DNA of 64,000 nt from Polytrichum commune (Eukaryota > Streptophyta > Polytrichopsida > Polytrichales > Polytrichaceae), in NCBI GenBank assembly GCA_950295325.1, contig OX485804.1, forward strand, positions 29,948,001 to 30,012,000. Reading direction: 5' to 3'. Every line of letters starts with the position of its first letter. Position 1 is the stretch's first letter. The notes beneath the pieces are model-generated. The model was given only the letters and a program-made list of their open reading frames with translations. It was not told the origin of the DNA and did not search any database. This document shows positions 1 through 12,270 of this stretch, piece after piece. The translations under genes were made by a program, and so were the position numbers.

Positions 1-200
1 CCTAGTGATTCTAAATCCAGTCGGTCACATGTTGACATCTTCTTCCGGTTTTGCTTTGTTGATTTGAGGTATAGTCTATGGAATCCTCTTAAATGATTTG
101 TAATTCTCCTAGAGTCTGGAACTTCAACCGGTTATGTCTCAAACTCAAGCGGTTCATTTGTAACTAACTGATAGTTCTCCTGGGACATTGATGCTCCTCC
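1..200. repeat. Dispersed repeat R1, copy 1 (cut by window edge)
   Basis: This stretch matches 20361-20547 at most positions in the same orientation; the shared opening words include cctagtgattctaaatcca and later tttgctt, gatttgaggtat and ggttcat. A shorter third match lies at 33002-33040. No coding frame or terminal repeat was recognised, so the element class is unknown, and the left edge may lie outside the window. Confidence 0.75.
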
Positions 201-1734
201 TGCAAACTCGTAATTTGAGAGAATTTTAAGATCTAAAATAGGGTCTATTCACATGATCCACCACCGCCACCCCAAACCATCTTAAGGCAAAGGTGACTCA
301 AACCAACACTTTAAGCCATGGCATGTACACGTGGCCATATGGCGGGTTAAAAAACAAGTGTTTATGTTAGCGTTTGGACGCATAATGGGCTTAAAGAATA
401 AGGTCTATATATAAATAGTGGAAGTATAATATTGTATGAATTGTCAAAGGCAAAAGTAGTAGTTTCCCAACTACATTAGCTAGGAGGCTTGGCATGTAAA
501 AGTGAGTGAGGAATCCAAGGACCAACTCATTTATTATGTAGCCTCAACCTTTACCAAGCAAGTACTAGGTCTACCATAGCCACGGGAACCAAGCTTGATT
601 CTCTCATTAAACTCTTAACTTCCCAAGCCCATGAAAGGGTTGTTAGGAGTGCATTTCACTCAATGTTGGTTGTAGAATTTTCATGGACAAATTTTGAGGT
701 TAAAATGGGATTTGTCCATATGATCTTGAAACACGGGAGATGAGTTATATATAACGAGGGGAAAAAGGGGCACAAATAACTTTTGGGATTGTTGGATTGA
801 ACAATTGAAGAAAGTGATGTATGAGAAAATGCCAAGTTTTATCTCTCAAAAAATATCTTTGACCAATAATCAAATTCACGTGGAAATTGATGTGGAGGGC
901 TTGTGTGATCCACCAAACAGGAACAACGCGATAGTTGAGCATCTTCACAAATTCTCATGCCAAAATGCGCAAATTGCAATAAGCTAGCCACCTTGCATGT
1001 GGAGTGTGTGCCATCCCATATTTTTTAACCATGTATATGCAAGAGAATTCCTTAAAAATTTGAGAGTATCCAAATGTTAAATTAAACATTGGATGTAAGC
1101 ACAAAGGCCATTTCCACATGAACGTCAAAATAACTTTTTAAAAATATAATAACAATAATAATCACCTTTACCAAAATAAACACCATTGATGTTCATTCCA
1201 AACTTGCATTGAAATGGCAACTATTGATTGGAGTCAACACTGTCACAACATAACAAAAACATGACCACTTTCCACTCTGACGTATTTTTACACATTCTAA
1301 TCATATACAAATTGCACGGCTCATGTGTCTATGCCTAGATATTCTTGTTGGCTTGATGTTTTATAGTTATTTAGTTTATGGATGTATGAGTTAGGTGGGG
1401 TAAAATGTAGTGAAGAAATCATCCATTGACCAAAAATTGGTTGCTTGGGAAGCTAGGGGTTAAGCCCCACCATGCGAGGACTTAAGTTAAACCAACTCAA
1501 GCCTAATCATTAACCAAACCTAGTAGTCTAAGTGTTGAGACCGGACCCCTTGGTAATCTACTGACCTGGCTCTACACTCTAACCAACATGTTATATCCGG
1601 ACCCCCTTGGCTTGTGGGCCTGCCTTCTTGGCATCAACCTTAACCTTGAGTACTAACTTGCATTTTTATCATTTATTACCAAGAAGTTTATTACAAGATA
1701 TGGATATACCCGTTTAGACTTGCATAAAGGTAGG
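201..1734. other. Intergenic, no gene recognised
   Basis: AT-rich sequence without a convincing coding frame, RNA gene or terminal repeats. The short open frames around 745-987 overlap on both strands and show no family motif. Confidence 0.6.
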
Positions 1735-2405
1735 TGGTTTTTGCATGGTTTGTTATTCTAAGAGCCTTGCCACATCGGGGGGACCAACGTCCTAGCCAGC
1801 CAATCCCCTTGGTTTGGGACCCCCCCCCCCCCGCAACAAGCAGTGACCAACTAGGGAGTTGGGGACAAAACCTCACAAGTGTTGTAGTCACGGGGGGTGC
1901 ACTTCATTGTCAAGTTGAACACCACGTGCGATAAAACAAAATCTACTTTTTACATAAAGCATCACCAAAATGGTTCAAAAGTTTATGATTTTTTTTTCAT
2001 GAGTAGATATACATAGTATCTATTACATAGTAAAAATTGGTAACCAAATTTGATGATTTGTTTTTTTTATAAAACATACCGTTTCTAACTAGAATGACGC
2101 AACATTGAACTAAACAAATTACTACAAAAAATGAAGATGACTAAAAATTTCAAAAAAATATACAAAAGATATTGTCAATGGTTATGTGTATGTAGAAAAA
2201 ATATCATAATTTTAAAAATTATCTATGGCATGTAATATAGGGTAGCAAATTTTTATCGCACGTGGTTATGAAATGTAAAGGGGTGTGATCCCCCCGTGGT
2301 TGTAGTTGGTTGGCTGCAAGACACCCCCATTGTAGCAAGCCAACCGGAGCGCCTACCTGCTGCCCTCCAGTTAGGTAGGTCACTGCCACAAGCTTTATTT
2401 CAATG
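1735..2405. repeat. Imperfect inverted repeat, possible foldback or MITE
   Basis: The arm at roughly 1735-1945 reappears reversed at roughly 2244-2400. The clearest match is cacgtgcgataaaa at about 1922-1936 against ttttatcgcacgtg at about 2252-2265; a block with cagtgacc and cacgggggg also recurs reversed. About 300 bases of AT-rich spacer separate the arms. Arm identity is uneven, so this is an old element, and no target-site duplication was identified. Confidence 0.5.
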
Positions 2406-4160
2406 CAACATAAAGATGCGAGGCACAACAAAGTTATTTATTAACTTTTCTTTGTAGTTCAGTGCAAACAATCAGGTCTACACAAAATTTGAGTGTGAAC
2501 AATTTAGAATATGGCTATCAATAATATGCAATTGGGCAAGGCTACCAACTCCGAGCCATAACCCCATCCATGCAGTAGCTGGAGTAGTGGTTGGTGCCTT
2601 GCTACACCAAGCCACCCTTGCCCGTTGCCTCCCTAGCCAAGACCACCAACCAAGCCTGGTGTGGCAGGGCTATGACTTCTCCGAGGATATGAAACACGCG
2701 ATCATTACAATATCGCTAGTAAATCCACATCGAGGCCAAAGCTAAACTAAATTTGATTTTAGTGTCACTTATTATTTGAAATCATGCATTATTATTATTA
2801 TTATTATTAACTATAAACCATTATTATCTACCAACAAATGTTAAATTGGTTGTTTGGACATTACAGAACATTAACAACTTTCCTTGGTAAAAACATACAC
2901 CAATAATAAAAAATAGAAGAATATAGCACAATGTACATTAAAATGTAAGTGACACGAAATATCATAGTTAGTGTCACTTTCCTCATCATTCTCGGAACTC
3001 AAATGAATGTCTTATTGATAATCAAAGCCCAATCAAAGTGAACATTCTCGTGCTCATCAATAGCGAAAGACACAGTTCGGGAAGTTTTTGAAGCCTTAGT
3101 GGCTAATTGCCAGTAGTTGCTACGAAGGGTCGGATTTTTTCCAATTTACATCGGCAAGAGCCGGTCTTTTGTAAAATCAATCAGCCAATTGCCTATATTT
3201 TCATATTTTCATTGGCCAATATCCGATTAAATGGAATTCATATCGGCACTAATTGTTTAAAAAATGTATGAAAAGTTATTAGAAATCATTTCTTAGTACA
3301 AAATCTTGAATAAGTGAAAAGAAAGGCATGTTCAAAACTTTGAATTTGAAGAGTTAATCTCCTTGGCAGGAATTGAACCTAGCAATGCCTTCACTGCTTG
3401 AAGGCCAAGGGTCCCCCAATTCTTCATAGAAGCAATTGGATTTGGTCATGGAAAGGTTGCATAATTCAAAAAGTTTAAGGTTTAGGGTACTTCCTCAAGT
3501 GCATCATCAGATGCCCCAGACAAATAGCGCTCTGGATGCTTCCGGCTGAAATCCAGTAACTCACAAGAAGAATCGGCTACATTTCCGGGACATTTTATGG
3601 TTCATCGGCTAATTGCCGGAGGATTGAAATTACAGTCGGATTGCCATCCGATGGTTGGAAATTTGGACCGGCCATGAGGGGAAATCCATCGGCTGATAAT
3701 GAACTAGCCGTCGGTTTTCCCCAACCATAGGCGAAAGATATAAGCTTTTGTTATGTAATTGCACATCACAGTGCAGTACTGAAGCTCATCAAACTTTCAC
3801 ACGAACCCATTCAATTTTGCTTGAGTTATATATATATATATATAAACAGAAATAGGGCAGGTGTTCATATCTATATCTATATATATACATGGGCATATAT
3901 ATATGGAAGTTGTTGAGACGTGCATCATTCATTTCACCCACACAGATTTCCACACGTTTCACAGTCAAGCCTGGGCAATATATAATTCAGAAAAAGCCTT
4001 GGGTTTCGGAATTCAAAAAGGGATATAATTAAACATGAACATGCTTTAATTTGTGCACGCAACCCGAATTCAATCCGGTCATTAACTTACAAGTGTTTGA
4101 TATCATGAACTCTGCTCATGAACCCGATTTCAATGACATGTGTTTCAGTAAAGTACCAGC
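2406..4160. other. Intergenic repeats and microsatellites, no gene
   Basis: The stretch holds an ATT run near 2789-2810, a GC-richer decayed repeat at about 3110-3740 with recurrent cggc words, and a TA run at about 3828-3844. On the minus strand around 3364-3414 there is a short tRNA-like segment (a box-B-like ggttcaattcc and a ccttggc/gccaagg pairing), but it lacks a full cloverleaf. No protein-coding gene is supported. Confidence 0.5.
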
Positions 4161-4521
4161 CCACTTTGACATTTCTCTGTCCAAGTATTGATCCAAGAAT
4201 GAAGACATTGCGAATGCAAACCACTGTTCACGACTTGTCCGGTGTGCTATGTGGTGCGTTATGTATTCCAGTGTTTGTCAGGTTGTGTGGCAACACTCAA
4301 AGCTCAGACACTACCATTGAGTTTTAATGTACTAATACTATATGGTAATATGGAGCAAATGATGAAGTTGAATGTGTTTATATTTGGCCTACTGGCCTGG
4401 ACTAACTGTAGTCATGAATTTATGATTAAAAAACCCATAAAAAATGCCTCAAAATTTGTTGAGTATTGTAAAATGCATTTTAAGATGTGTATTTTAAAGT
4501 AAATTAAAAAGAAATGCACCA
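4160..4521. repeat. Decayed copy of the coding-like segment in the 27.6-kb hAT-like element
   Basis: Positions 4265-4500 match 27815-28010 in the same orientation. On + a frame is open in both copies and translates to similar peptide (shared words YGNMEQ and LLAW, then a CSxEFxIK pattern). On - the matching frame is open at 27.7 kb but has a stop here. The tail gaaatgcacc also matches the hAT-like right end. The left end could not be placed, so this is a partial copy. Confidence 0.6.
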
Positions 4522-5072
4522 CTACTCTCGTTGTCACTTGGATATATCAGCTGCACTAAATATGATTTCAGCCCAGGGAGTGCACTGTTCAAGTACTGTA
4601 TTTATACACGTGGGTGCACAAAAGGGGTATTATTTAAAACAAGCATGTACAAAATGTACGTACAAGAGACATATTGCTATTAAGCAAGAAGTAGATATAC
4701 ATGAGGCTATAGAAAAATATATGTAAAGTACGCATTTACGCGTTTACGCGTTCAAGTCAGACCTGGACCAAGAATCATGTGTTTTTTCATCCACTAAGTA
4801 ACGACTTTATAACTAAAAATCCATAATTTGATATTATACATATAATAGGGCCATATTTTTGCATTTCCAAACATTTGTACACATGTTATATACAATTTCT
4901 GTATTTGTTTTTGGACCCTTGTGTACGTATGGAAATGTATTTTGAAGCAATGAGATTTGTAAGTATATTGCTTGATTTTAGCAAAAATAAAATGTATACA
5001 GGGGTATTTTAATAAGGGGCATGCACGCACGTGATGCTTGGTTTTAATGAATAATGCATTCCCTGAGGATTT

Positions 5073-5434
5073 CAGTGTTGTATGGTATTTTTATGTCACT
5101 ACGGTAACTTTTCGGATGACACTTCTTATGAATAATAAGTGAACAAATATTATCATGGATGGTGGATGAGTTCATTCATTGGCCAAAACCCTACCTTCTA
5201 TTGTCAGCGACTCGTGATAAGGTATTGTCATGGATGATTGAATTATGGATGAAAAACACTTGGTAAGCGACAATAATTGCAACACTTTAAATCTGTAATC
5301 CCCCCAAAATATACAAGGAGTGACAAATAATGTTGGGTTAGCACTTAGTGTTGGTGAGACTACACCGCGGTTTACAATTAGTATTGAGCAAGACAATTAG
5401 AATTGGTGGCACTAAATGTCATGTTTAGTGTAGT
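5073..5434. mobile_element. MITE family A, copy 1
   Basis: About 360 bp, with the end cactaaatgtcatgtttagtgtag at 5412-5434 shortened by decay at the other side. It is the reverse orientation of the copies at 11163-11518, 13049-13404 and 48103-48493, and of the split copy at 51041-52436. Shared internal words include aagaagtgtcat and tcatccat. It has no coding capacity, so it is a non-autonomous element. Confidence 0.75.
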
Positions 5435-5770
5435 TCGGGTACTTAAGATGGTGAAAAGGAAAAGTAATATCAACACATTGCATTGCATGAATGTGAATAC
5501 GAGTCTATTCATCGTACATCGTCTTAAATTAACCTAATTAACTTGCTCATCACGTGCTTGTGAAACGAGATAAGTTTGTGGGCTTAGTTGCAGCAGCTCC
5601 CCCCCTCTCACCAACAACAAGCCATGGTGAAATGTCAAAGTGGCCTCAGGGCCACTTCACACACAAGGCTAAAGGCCCGTGACCATTGCAATCTAAGAAT
5701 TTCATTGGTCGAAAAGGCGGAGACTGCCCAAGTTCACTTCACACACAAAGGTGAAGGCCTAAAGGCCATG

Positions 5771-6665
5771 CCTCCTTAAGAGTGGTAAACCCCACTTTTA
5801 GCCCTCTTAAGCTAAAAATGGGGTCGATTGGGGGTCCAGAGTAGTAAACCCCACTTTTAGCACTTTTAGCAACTTTTAGCAGCTAAAAATGGGGTCCATG
5901 TGGGCCATTTTAGAATTTAGAGTCAAATTGGCGCCTCAAATTGCGTTTCAGCTTGATTAGACGAGCAACACGTTCAGCGATATTCGGATCGAGAGCCTCG
6001 CCATCATCGTGCTCAAGGGCGGCCATCTCGTCTTCAGGCCGGAACAAGAGCTCGCCAATGATCGTATCGACAACGGCGTTTGAAATCTTGAGCGTCAGCT
6101 CATCGCCGTCAATCTCAATGTACCGGTGCAGCGTGTTGTTGCACGACACGATCCCGTCGAAGAACTTGAGCTGTTCAGACGGCGACAATGTCTGGTACTC
6201 GCTCTATTTCTTCTGGTGTTGTGACTCCATGTGTTTGGTCATGACATCAGAGCGGAAATCGGGCCCGTACGTTTGGTTCGTGACGCGCGCGGCGCGCTTC
6301 CGGTTCGCCATGTCGACTTGCCGCCCAAAGTATTTGCAAAACAAGCAGACCGCCTCGATAACTGCGGATGTCTTGACATCGCGGTTCGTCACGTGCAGCC
6401 CGAGTTTTTGTTTGTAGGCCGGCTGCCAGGGGCTCGACTTTTTCTTCGGCATGATCACTATAGTGACGCGGAGGTCCACAACAAGGTCTGCAAGTGTACA
6501 TGTAACTGCAATCGACCCCAAGTGCATCGTTTTGCACCTTTGGACAATGCTCTCTTAAAAATGCTTTGAACAATGCTTTGGTCTCACTCTCTTAAAAGTG
6601 GGGTCTGGCGAGGCTTAAATGTGGTAAAAGTGGGGTCTGTTTTTAGAATCCCACATTTAAGGAGG
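5771..6665 (-). mobile_element. TIR element carrying a zinc-finger ORF
   Basis: The 895-bp unit starts cctccttaagagtgg and ends ccacatttaaggagg, an inverted pair. Subterminal words of the type accccacttttagc / taaaagtggggt recur several times inside both ends, as in many cut-and-paste elements. The interior (about 5930-6530) is clearly GC-richer than the surrounding DNA and holds one long minus-strand reading frame. No target-site duplication is obvious. A transposase catalytic domain is absent, so it is either non-autonomous or of a family I do not recognise. Confidence 0.65.
5910..6452 (-). pseudogene. Zinc-finger protein of the TIR element, interrupted by one stop codon
   Basis: From ATG at 6452 the minus-strand frame runs to a stop at 5910 and is broken only by a TAG at 6206-6204. 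The first part has a basic start (MPKKK), then CLFCKYFGR and, about 35 residues on, HMESQH: a C-x2-C...H-x4-H BED-like zinc finger. After the stop the same frame continues with SEQLKFFDGIV and an acidic middle (EDEMAALEHDDGEALD), ending in a basic stretch. From memory, similar FCxxFG...QH...FF proteins accompany repeats in other eukaryotes. I infer a DNA-binding transposon protein. The stop could be TGG to TAG, since a tryptophan often follows the histidines in such proteins. Frame continuity past the stop suggests recent decay or readthrough. Confidence 0.6.
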
Positions 6666-6848
6666 CCTACTAAAGGCTCAAAGAGGAGTTCATGGATGAA
6701 AAGTCTACATGGAGTCCTACATGGAGTCCTACATGGCGGACTATGAATAAGGTTTCATGGTCTCCTGGAAACTCCGTCAGGCCCACCTCCAAGAGATGAG
6801 CCTCACACAAATTTTGGGAGACCATGACTTTTTTTAATAAAAAATTCC

Positions 6849-7470
6849 AGCATGATAGATTTCGGGGTAGATTCCATAACGGATTCCATGACATACAAAC
6901 ACCACCAAGTAATTCTCTTCAATTGATAGAGTCTGAAACATATTGTATTAAACCAAATTCTCCCCTATTTTTTCTGCCAACAAATTGTGCAATGGTCCCG
7001 CAACATGGTCCATTCTCACTTCACACTATGCTTGAGGGCCCGTGACTACATAAAACGGCTTTCCCAACTCCTATGGTACGGCCTTTGGATGAGAGTCAAG
7101 GGTCCTAACCATTACAAGGTCATGGCTCTTGGCTAATGTGTGAAGTGGCCCTCGTACTCTAGCATGATAGATTTTGGGGTAGATTCCGTAACGGATTCCA
7201 AGGCAGACAAACACCACCAAGTAATTCTCTTCAATCAACAGAGTTTGAGACATATTATATTAAACCAAATTCTCCCCTCTTTTTTCTGCCAAAAATATGC
7301 AATGATCCCGCAAAATGGTCCATTCTCACTTCACACTATGCTTGAGGGCCCGTGACTACATAAAACGGCTTTCCCAACACCTATGGTACGGCTTTTGGAT
7401 GAGAGTCAAGGGTCCTCACCATTACAAGGTCATGGCTCTTGGCTAATGTGTGAAGTGGCCCTCATACTTG
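6849..7470. repeat. Tandem direct duplication, about 311-bp unit, two copies
   Basis: Copy 1 spans 6849-7160 and copy 2 spans 7161-7470; both begin agcatgatagatttyggggt and end in the aagtggccctc words. Each unit includes cacttcacactatgcttgag followed by gtgtgaagtggccctc, which resembles the ends of other Harbinger-like repeats here (for example 5645-5772). The copies differ by scattered substitutions and a few indels, so the duplication is moderately old. No coding function is seen. Confidence 0.85.
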
Positions 7471-8002
7471 CAACTCCTAAATGACCCTCCCACCGAAGAT
7501 CGGAAGCAACATCACCCAAACTCAATGCAAAGCCAAACCTCATGCAAAAGTTGCCGTTAATCCAACCATGTCACCTAAATTCACTGCTAACTCACCCTAA
7601 ATCCAATACTAACTCGCCCCAAACCGCTCTTCACCAACCTCTATCATCCCCATGTCCTCTCAATGCTAATCTTGGCTCATCTTTTGCACATTAGAGTTAT
7701 CCATTAACTCAACCGGAGTTTTAGTAGGGAGTTGGTTGTTTTGCATGCATAACTTTCCATGTTCGGTAAGTTTTGGGTGCATCATTGGAGTCAATGTTGA
7801 GGTTCTTCACGAAGGACATTCCATGTTGGTTCACTTGGTACCAAACTCATTTTGACATCTCTTGAGATCCCGAAACCAACACCCTTATGTTGGCACAATC
7901 GTTCTTCGTTAATCTTGCTACCTACATGAGCTTGCAAGAGGGTCATGCCTATGTAGTCCACCACATTGCTCATTGATGCCTTTTGCCGATAATTGGTGGG
8001 CT

Positions 8003-8040
<38 letters not shown>

Positions 8041-11000
8041 GGGGGGGGGTTAAACGGCATTAGCCTAAGCCCCTACTTAATGCTATTTCAATTTGTGTGG
8101 ACCACACTAATTCTAAGCATCTACAGTTTAAAATAAACGTGGATTAATTACAGCAATTATGAAATCAAGAACAATTTTTTGCTCACCACATCATGCCACT
8201 TGTGATTTGGTTGATATGTCACCCTAATATGCACTCCATTATAATTCTAAATCATTTGGAAATTGATGTGGTACATTCCATATATTAACCACAATGTTTT
8301 GAAATCCACTTGTTCAAAGAGTTTGCGTAGTGCTTGAATGCAATTCCACGAGAGTTAAAGTCAATCAATGTAGGGATGACATGTGGCAAAACTTAGTTTC
8401 GGGGGGTGGGGGGAGTCATATTGTATCTTAATTATGTGAATGTTCAATCGAGCTCATCTACTAGGTAGAAGTGGCCCACATAATGGAAATCCTTGTTTTA
8501 TGTGAGACACGAATGCCTTAAAAGTAGAAGTGCCCAATTTTGCTAGTGACCTCGAATCTGGAACACATGTATCGTCCTAAACTCAAGCTAAGTATTTCAA
8601 CACGATCCAAGAGCTAAAAACACGACTATGAATTGGTTGAAAGAAACAAAATGTCAATGATCAACAATGTCCACTTGGGGCAGGGGAGGGGGGCATCATG
8701 GTGAGGTACCTCTGTGCAGAAGAAGGTTCAACTCTCTCTCTCTCTCAACGCTCTTATTCATGCGATCTCAATGTTGTTATACTCCAAGCGTAATTGCTAC
8801 TCCACATTAATGTTCGGATCATTTTTTCCATGTTAGATAAGGGATCGCAATTCTCAAAAGTGTCCACATTAGACACCTTGTATAGTCTCCTAACAATCTT
8901 AAACATCTTGTACTCCATGTTCTCTTTCTACATAAATAAATTGTGAGTTGATGTCGACCATCACCAAACCTTTCGGTCGTGAGAACAATGCCTCAAAGGA
9001 ATCTTGCACACCATGTCCATAATATCCTTGGGAGATGCCCTTCGGGCTCAAGCACATTCTATAGAATGTTGTGAGCCAAAATACTGCCATAATGCATATC
9101 TTTGTTCGATGTTGTGGAGATTTGGCCTTGATTTTCCACGCGATCAATAGGATCCGATTTTATCAACGTTTGTGACTCCATTGAAAAATCTCGAAAGTGA
9201 TGTGTCCAAGTGCCCTCGGAATCTTATGTACACCCACTTTTATTTATTCTATTTTTTTCACAACATCATGAACACATGCATTGTGAGAGGAGGACATAAG
9301 TTAATTATTGCATACAAGCGTGTACCTCACTTCCATCCAACATATATAGAAGCCCTAAAAAATTTCTAGGATGCATCACGGATGTTACTATTTTCACGCC
9401 CGGATCAAATTCAAAGACCTTGAATTAGTCTAGTCATCTGAGATAGATAAGCCACGAACCTATAGGAGGGGGGTCAGGTTTTCATGTTGGATGGATGAGA
9501 GGTACATTCATATGCGATAAAATCATTGTTTCCCAGACATTCAGTGGCCTGGGGGAGTACGTCCACTTGAGAGGTATGGTGGAGATTATGGCAACGACAA
9601 AAAAAAAAAAGTAATCTCACACCTAGTAATGATAGTTTATGGCTCTAAAATCACTCCATCCTTGGTTTACATACACCTATATGTCTAAGTGTTGGATGAT
9701 CCTAAACTATCAGGTGATAGTGGAGAGGTACCCATTTATGAATGGAGTGGTTAGCACTTCGATTCACATTGTGCAATCTTCTCTCTACTTCACTGGAAAA
9801 ACCAACTAGATAAGTAGGAAGCCAACAAGCCACCCACCGCAGTAAACCCCACCCTGCACCAAGGGGATTCTTGAGTAGGGTAGGGGCCAACAGGCTGAAA
9901 TTCACGTTGGATTGCCTGACGTTGGTTATTTATTTATTTATTTATGTCCAAGTGCCTTCCCAAATAGGTCGCCTCTTTACTCATGCACAATATATGGGGT
10001 CGAATAATATTGCAAAAACTTATAACTCGGTTTATTCATCCGTACAACAACCATAATAAAAACAATTCCTTGTAATATGTCATCGTGATAATAAATATTC
10101 AAAATAGTGTGGAATGCCGGTAGCTTAGTGTGAGGACAACCTATAATCGCACATAGTGGTGTAGATTACTACCTAAAACTACTAAGTATTATGTTTTATC
10201 TAATTAAGTCTACTAACGTTGTTTATGTGGCCTCTTAATTAATGGTTCCATAAGGGACGGAACACCCAATGTAATTAGTCACCGGCCTTGAGTTTGTTAG
10301 GTCCCAATATTCTCAAGGACCGGAGTATTAACTCACTTGCATCATACACTTGGGGAATCACGGGATTGGGACTATAGTTGAGAAGACATGTAAGTCCAAC
10401 ATCAAATGTAATGTGGCCCTCATAATTAATGCTTTCGTGTATTGTGGCTCCCGAAGTGATGCACAAATACTCCGAGAATTTTTAGTGAGGTAGTACGAGA
10501 ATCATAACATGACAACTTAGAATGTATAAGTACTAGTTATGAGTGAAAGTTTTGAAGTTACATAGACACTGAAAATCATGATTAATTGCTTATAGAGCAC
10601 GTGGAGGGTGAGCAACAAATGGACAAATTCTATTGGCAGGCTTGTACTTAACAATCACCTTCAAATATTAAGTTCTAAATTACCCTAATATGGATCACTA
10701 AACACTTACTTTAATACGAATAATCCCGAAGAATATGGTTCAATAATCCATTGAGGGTAATACTCTCAAACCCTGCCACGTGTCATTCTTACATTGGTTG
10801 AGAGCACTTGAATTTTGTGTGGGCAACTACACTACATATTCCTATTAGAGTGGACCACATTGTTTTCTTTAGAGCCCACATTAGTTTATAACCCATGCCT
10901 AATTTATAGTTTGAAATTAGTATGTGTCATGCTAATTGGCATTTGAAAAAAAATGATGTGGTTGGCAAATTATTTTATGTCATTTTTGAAGTAAGGTCTT

Positions 11001-11162
11001 GGTCGAAGGTCTCAAGGAAGATTGAGTGAAAAACCCTAGGTCTTGGACCCATGCATCTCCACCCCAACTAGATAAACAAAGTGGCATGTGTCAATTATTT
11101 CCACACTAATGTTTCAACCACACTAATAGAACTACAATACTTGGTGTAGTGTACATTCAGGC
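7471..11162. other. Intergenic, no gene recognised
   Basis: The stretch contains an AT dinucleotide run at about 8006-8038 followed by a G run at 8040-8050, a CT run near 8738-8746 and a short TTTA run near 9930-9945. Open frames of 60-90 codons occur on both strands but carry no recognisable domain and sit in AT-rich, repeat-like sequence. Some may be remnants of old transposons, but I cannot assign them. Confidence 0.55.
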
Positions 11163-11518
11163 ACTACACTAACTATGATAGTTAGGGTCACCAATTCTAA
11201 TTGTCTTTCTCAAGACGAATTGTAAACCGTGGTTATAGTGTCACCACCATTACTTGTCATTCTTTGTAAACTTTTGGGGGATTGTAGATTTATAGTGCTG
11301 CAATTACTGTCACTTACCAAGTGGAGTTTCATCCACATTTCAATCATCCATGACAATAGTTCATCACGTAGTTGATGACAAGAGAAAGGTAGGGTTTGGG
11401 CCAATGGATGAACTCATCCATCATCGAGGACAATGATTTTTTCACTTATTCTTCATAAGAAGTGTCATCTGTGGCTACATAAAATGCCGTATGACACCAA
11501 ATATCATACTTAGTGTAG
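11163..11518. mobile_element. MITE family A, copy 2
   Basis: Begins actacactaactatgatag and ends atcatacttagtgtag, forming the terminal inverted repeat of this family. The body matches the copies at 5.1, 13.0, 48.1 and 51.0-52.4 kb. It is non-coding. Confidence 0.8.
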
Positions 11519-11612
11519 ATAACAAAGATGAAATAGGGCGCCGTGTACAATAATCTTAGTTGTTGGTGCTTAATTTTTAATGGTGGGATCCCCCAAGCAC
11601 CAAGTTCTTAAA

Positions 11613-12270
11613 TGAGGGACGTTACCCCCCCCCCCCCCTACGAGCTTTTTTGGGGAGGTAGATATAGGCAGGGGCATCTCCCAAAAAGAAATCGAGATTT
11701 TCTAGACCCAACCGAAAACTTATGACCGCCCTGCCCGACTTTGAAAAAGCCATTGTCCTTGCATTCTTGAAGGCCGCTTACCCACAAATCCCATATTGAG
11801 TGCACTTCCCCTTCGAGGTCCAAAATCCAATATATATGTCCACTTCCATTGAGTAAATAAGATGTTGACTGGGTTTTCATTTTCGAAACGAAACCGTCAA
11901 TAAAGCACGGTATTAACTTGGAAGTCAAAAACATCATAATACCTTTTCAATGGTAAATCACAAAAATTGACAGGGTTTTTTTATGATATTTTTTCACTTT
12001 GAAAACGAAAACGCAGTCAATGACTTATTTACTAATTGGAAGTGAACATGTACGTTAAATTTTGAACCTTGAAGGTGAAGTGCACTCAATGTGGGATTTG
12101 TGGACAAGTGGCCTTCAAAAATACAAGGGCGATGGTTTTTTCGAAGCCGGGCAGGGCGGGCATAAGTTTTCGGTCGGGTCCAGAAAACCTTGATTTCTTT
12201 CTGGAGGCTGCCCCTGCCCGAAAAGCTCATAGGGGGAGGTTTAACGCCCCTCCCACGACATGTGGTCAAC
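11613..12270. repeat. Large inverted repeat (foldback), arms about 280 bp
   Basis: The left arm 11613-11893 is the reverse complement of the right arm 11996-12270 over nearly its whole length, with scattered mismatches; the spacer is about 100 bp. Matching words include aaaacttatg, gccctgcccg, acaaatccca and attgagtgcactt. A 14-base C run lies at the outer end of the left arm. A transcript would fold into a long imperfect hairpin. The open frames reported on both strands here are by-products of this structure. Confidence 0.85.

Noticed and set aside
3364-3414. tRNA-like segment on the minus strand (box-B-like ggttcaattcc, ccttggc/gccaagg stem).
   Set aside because: Only one arm fits between the stem and the T-arm, so no cloverleaf forms; at most a SINE or tRNA relic.
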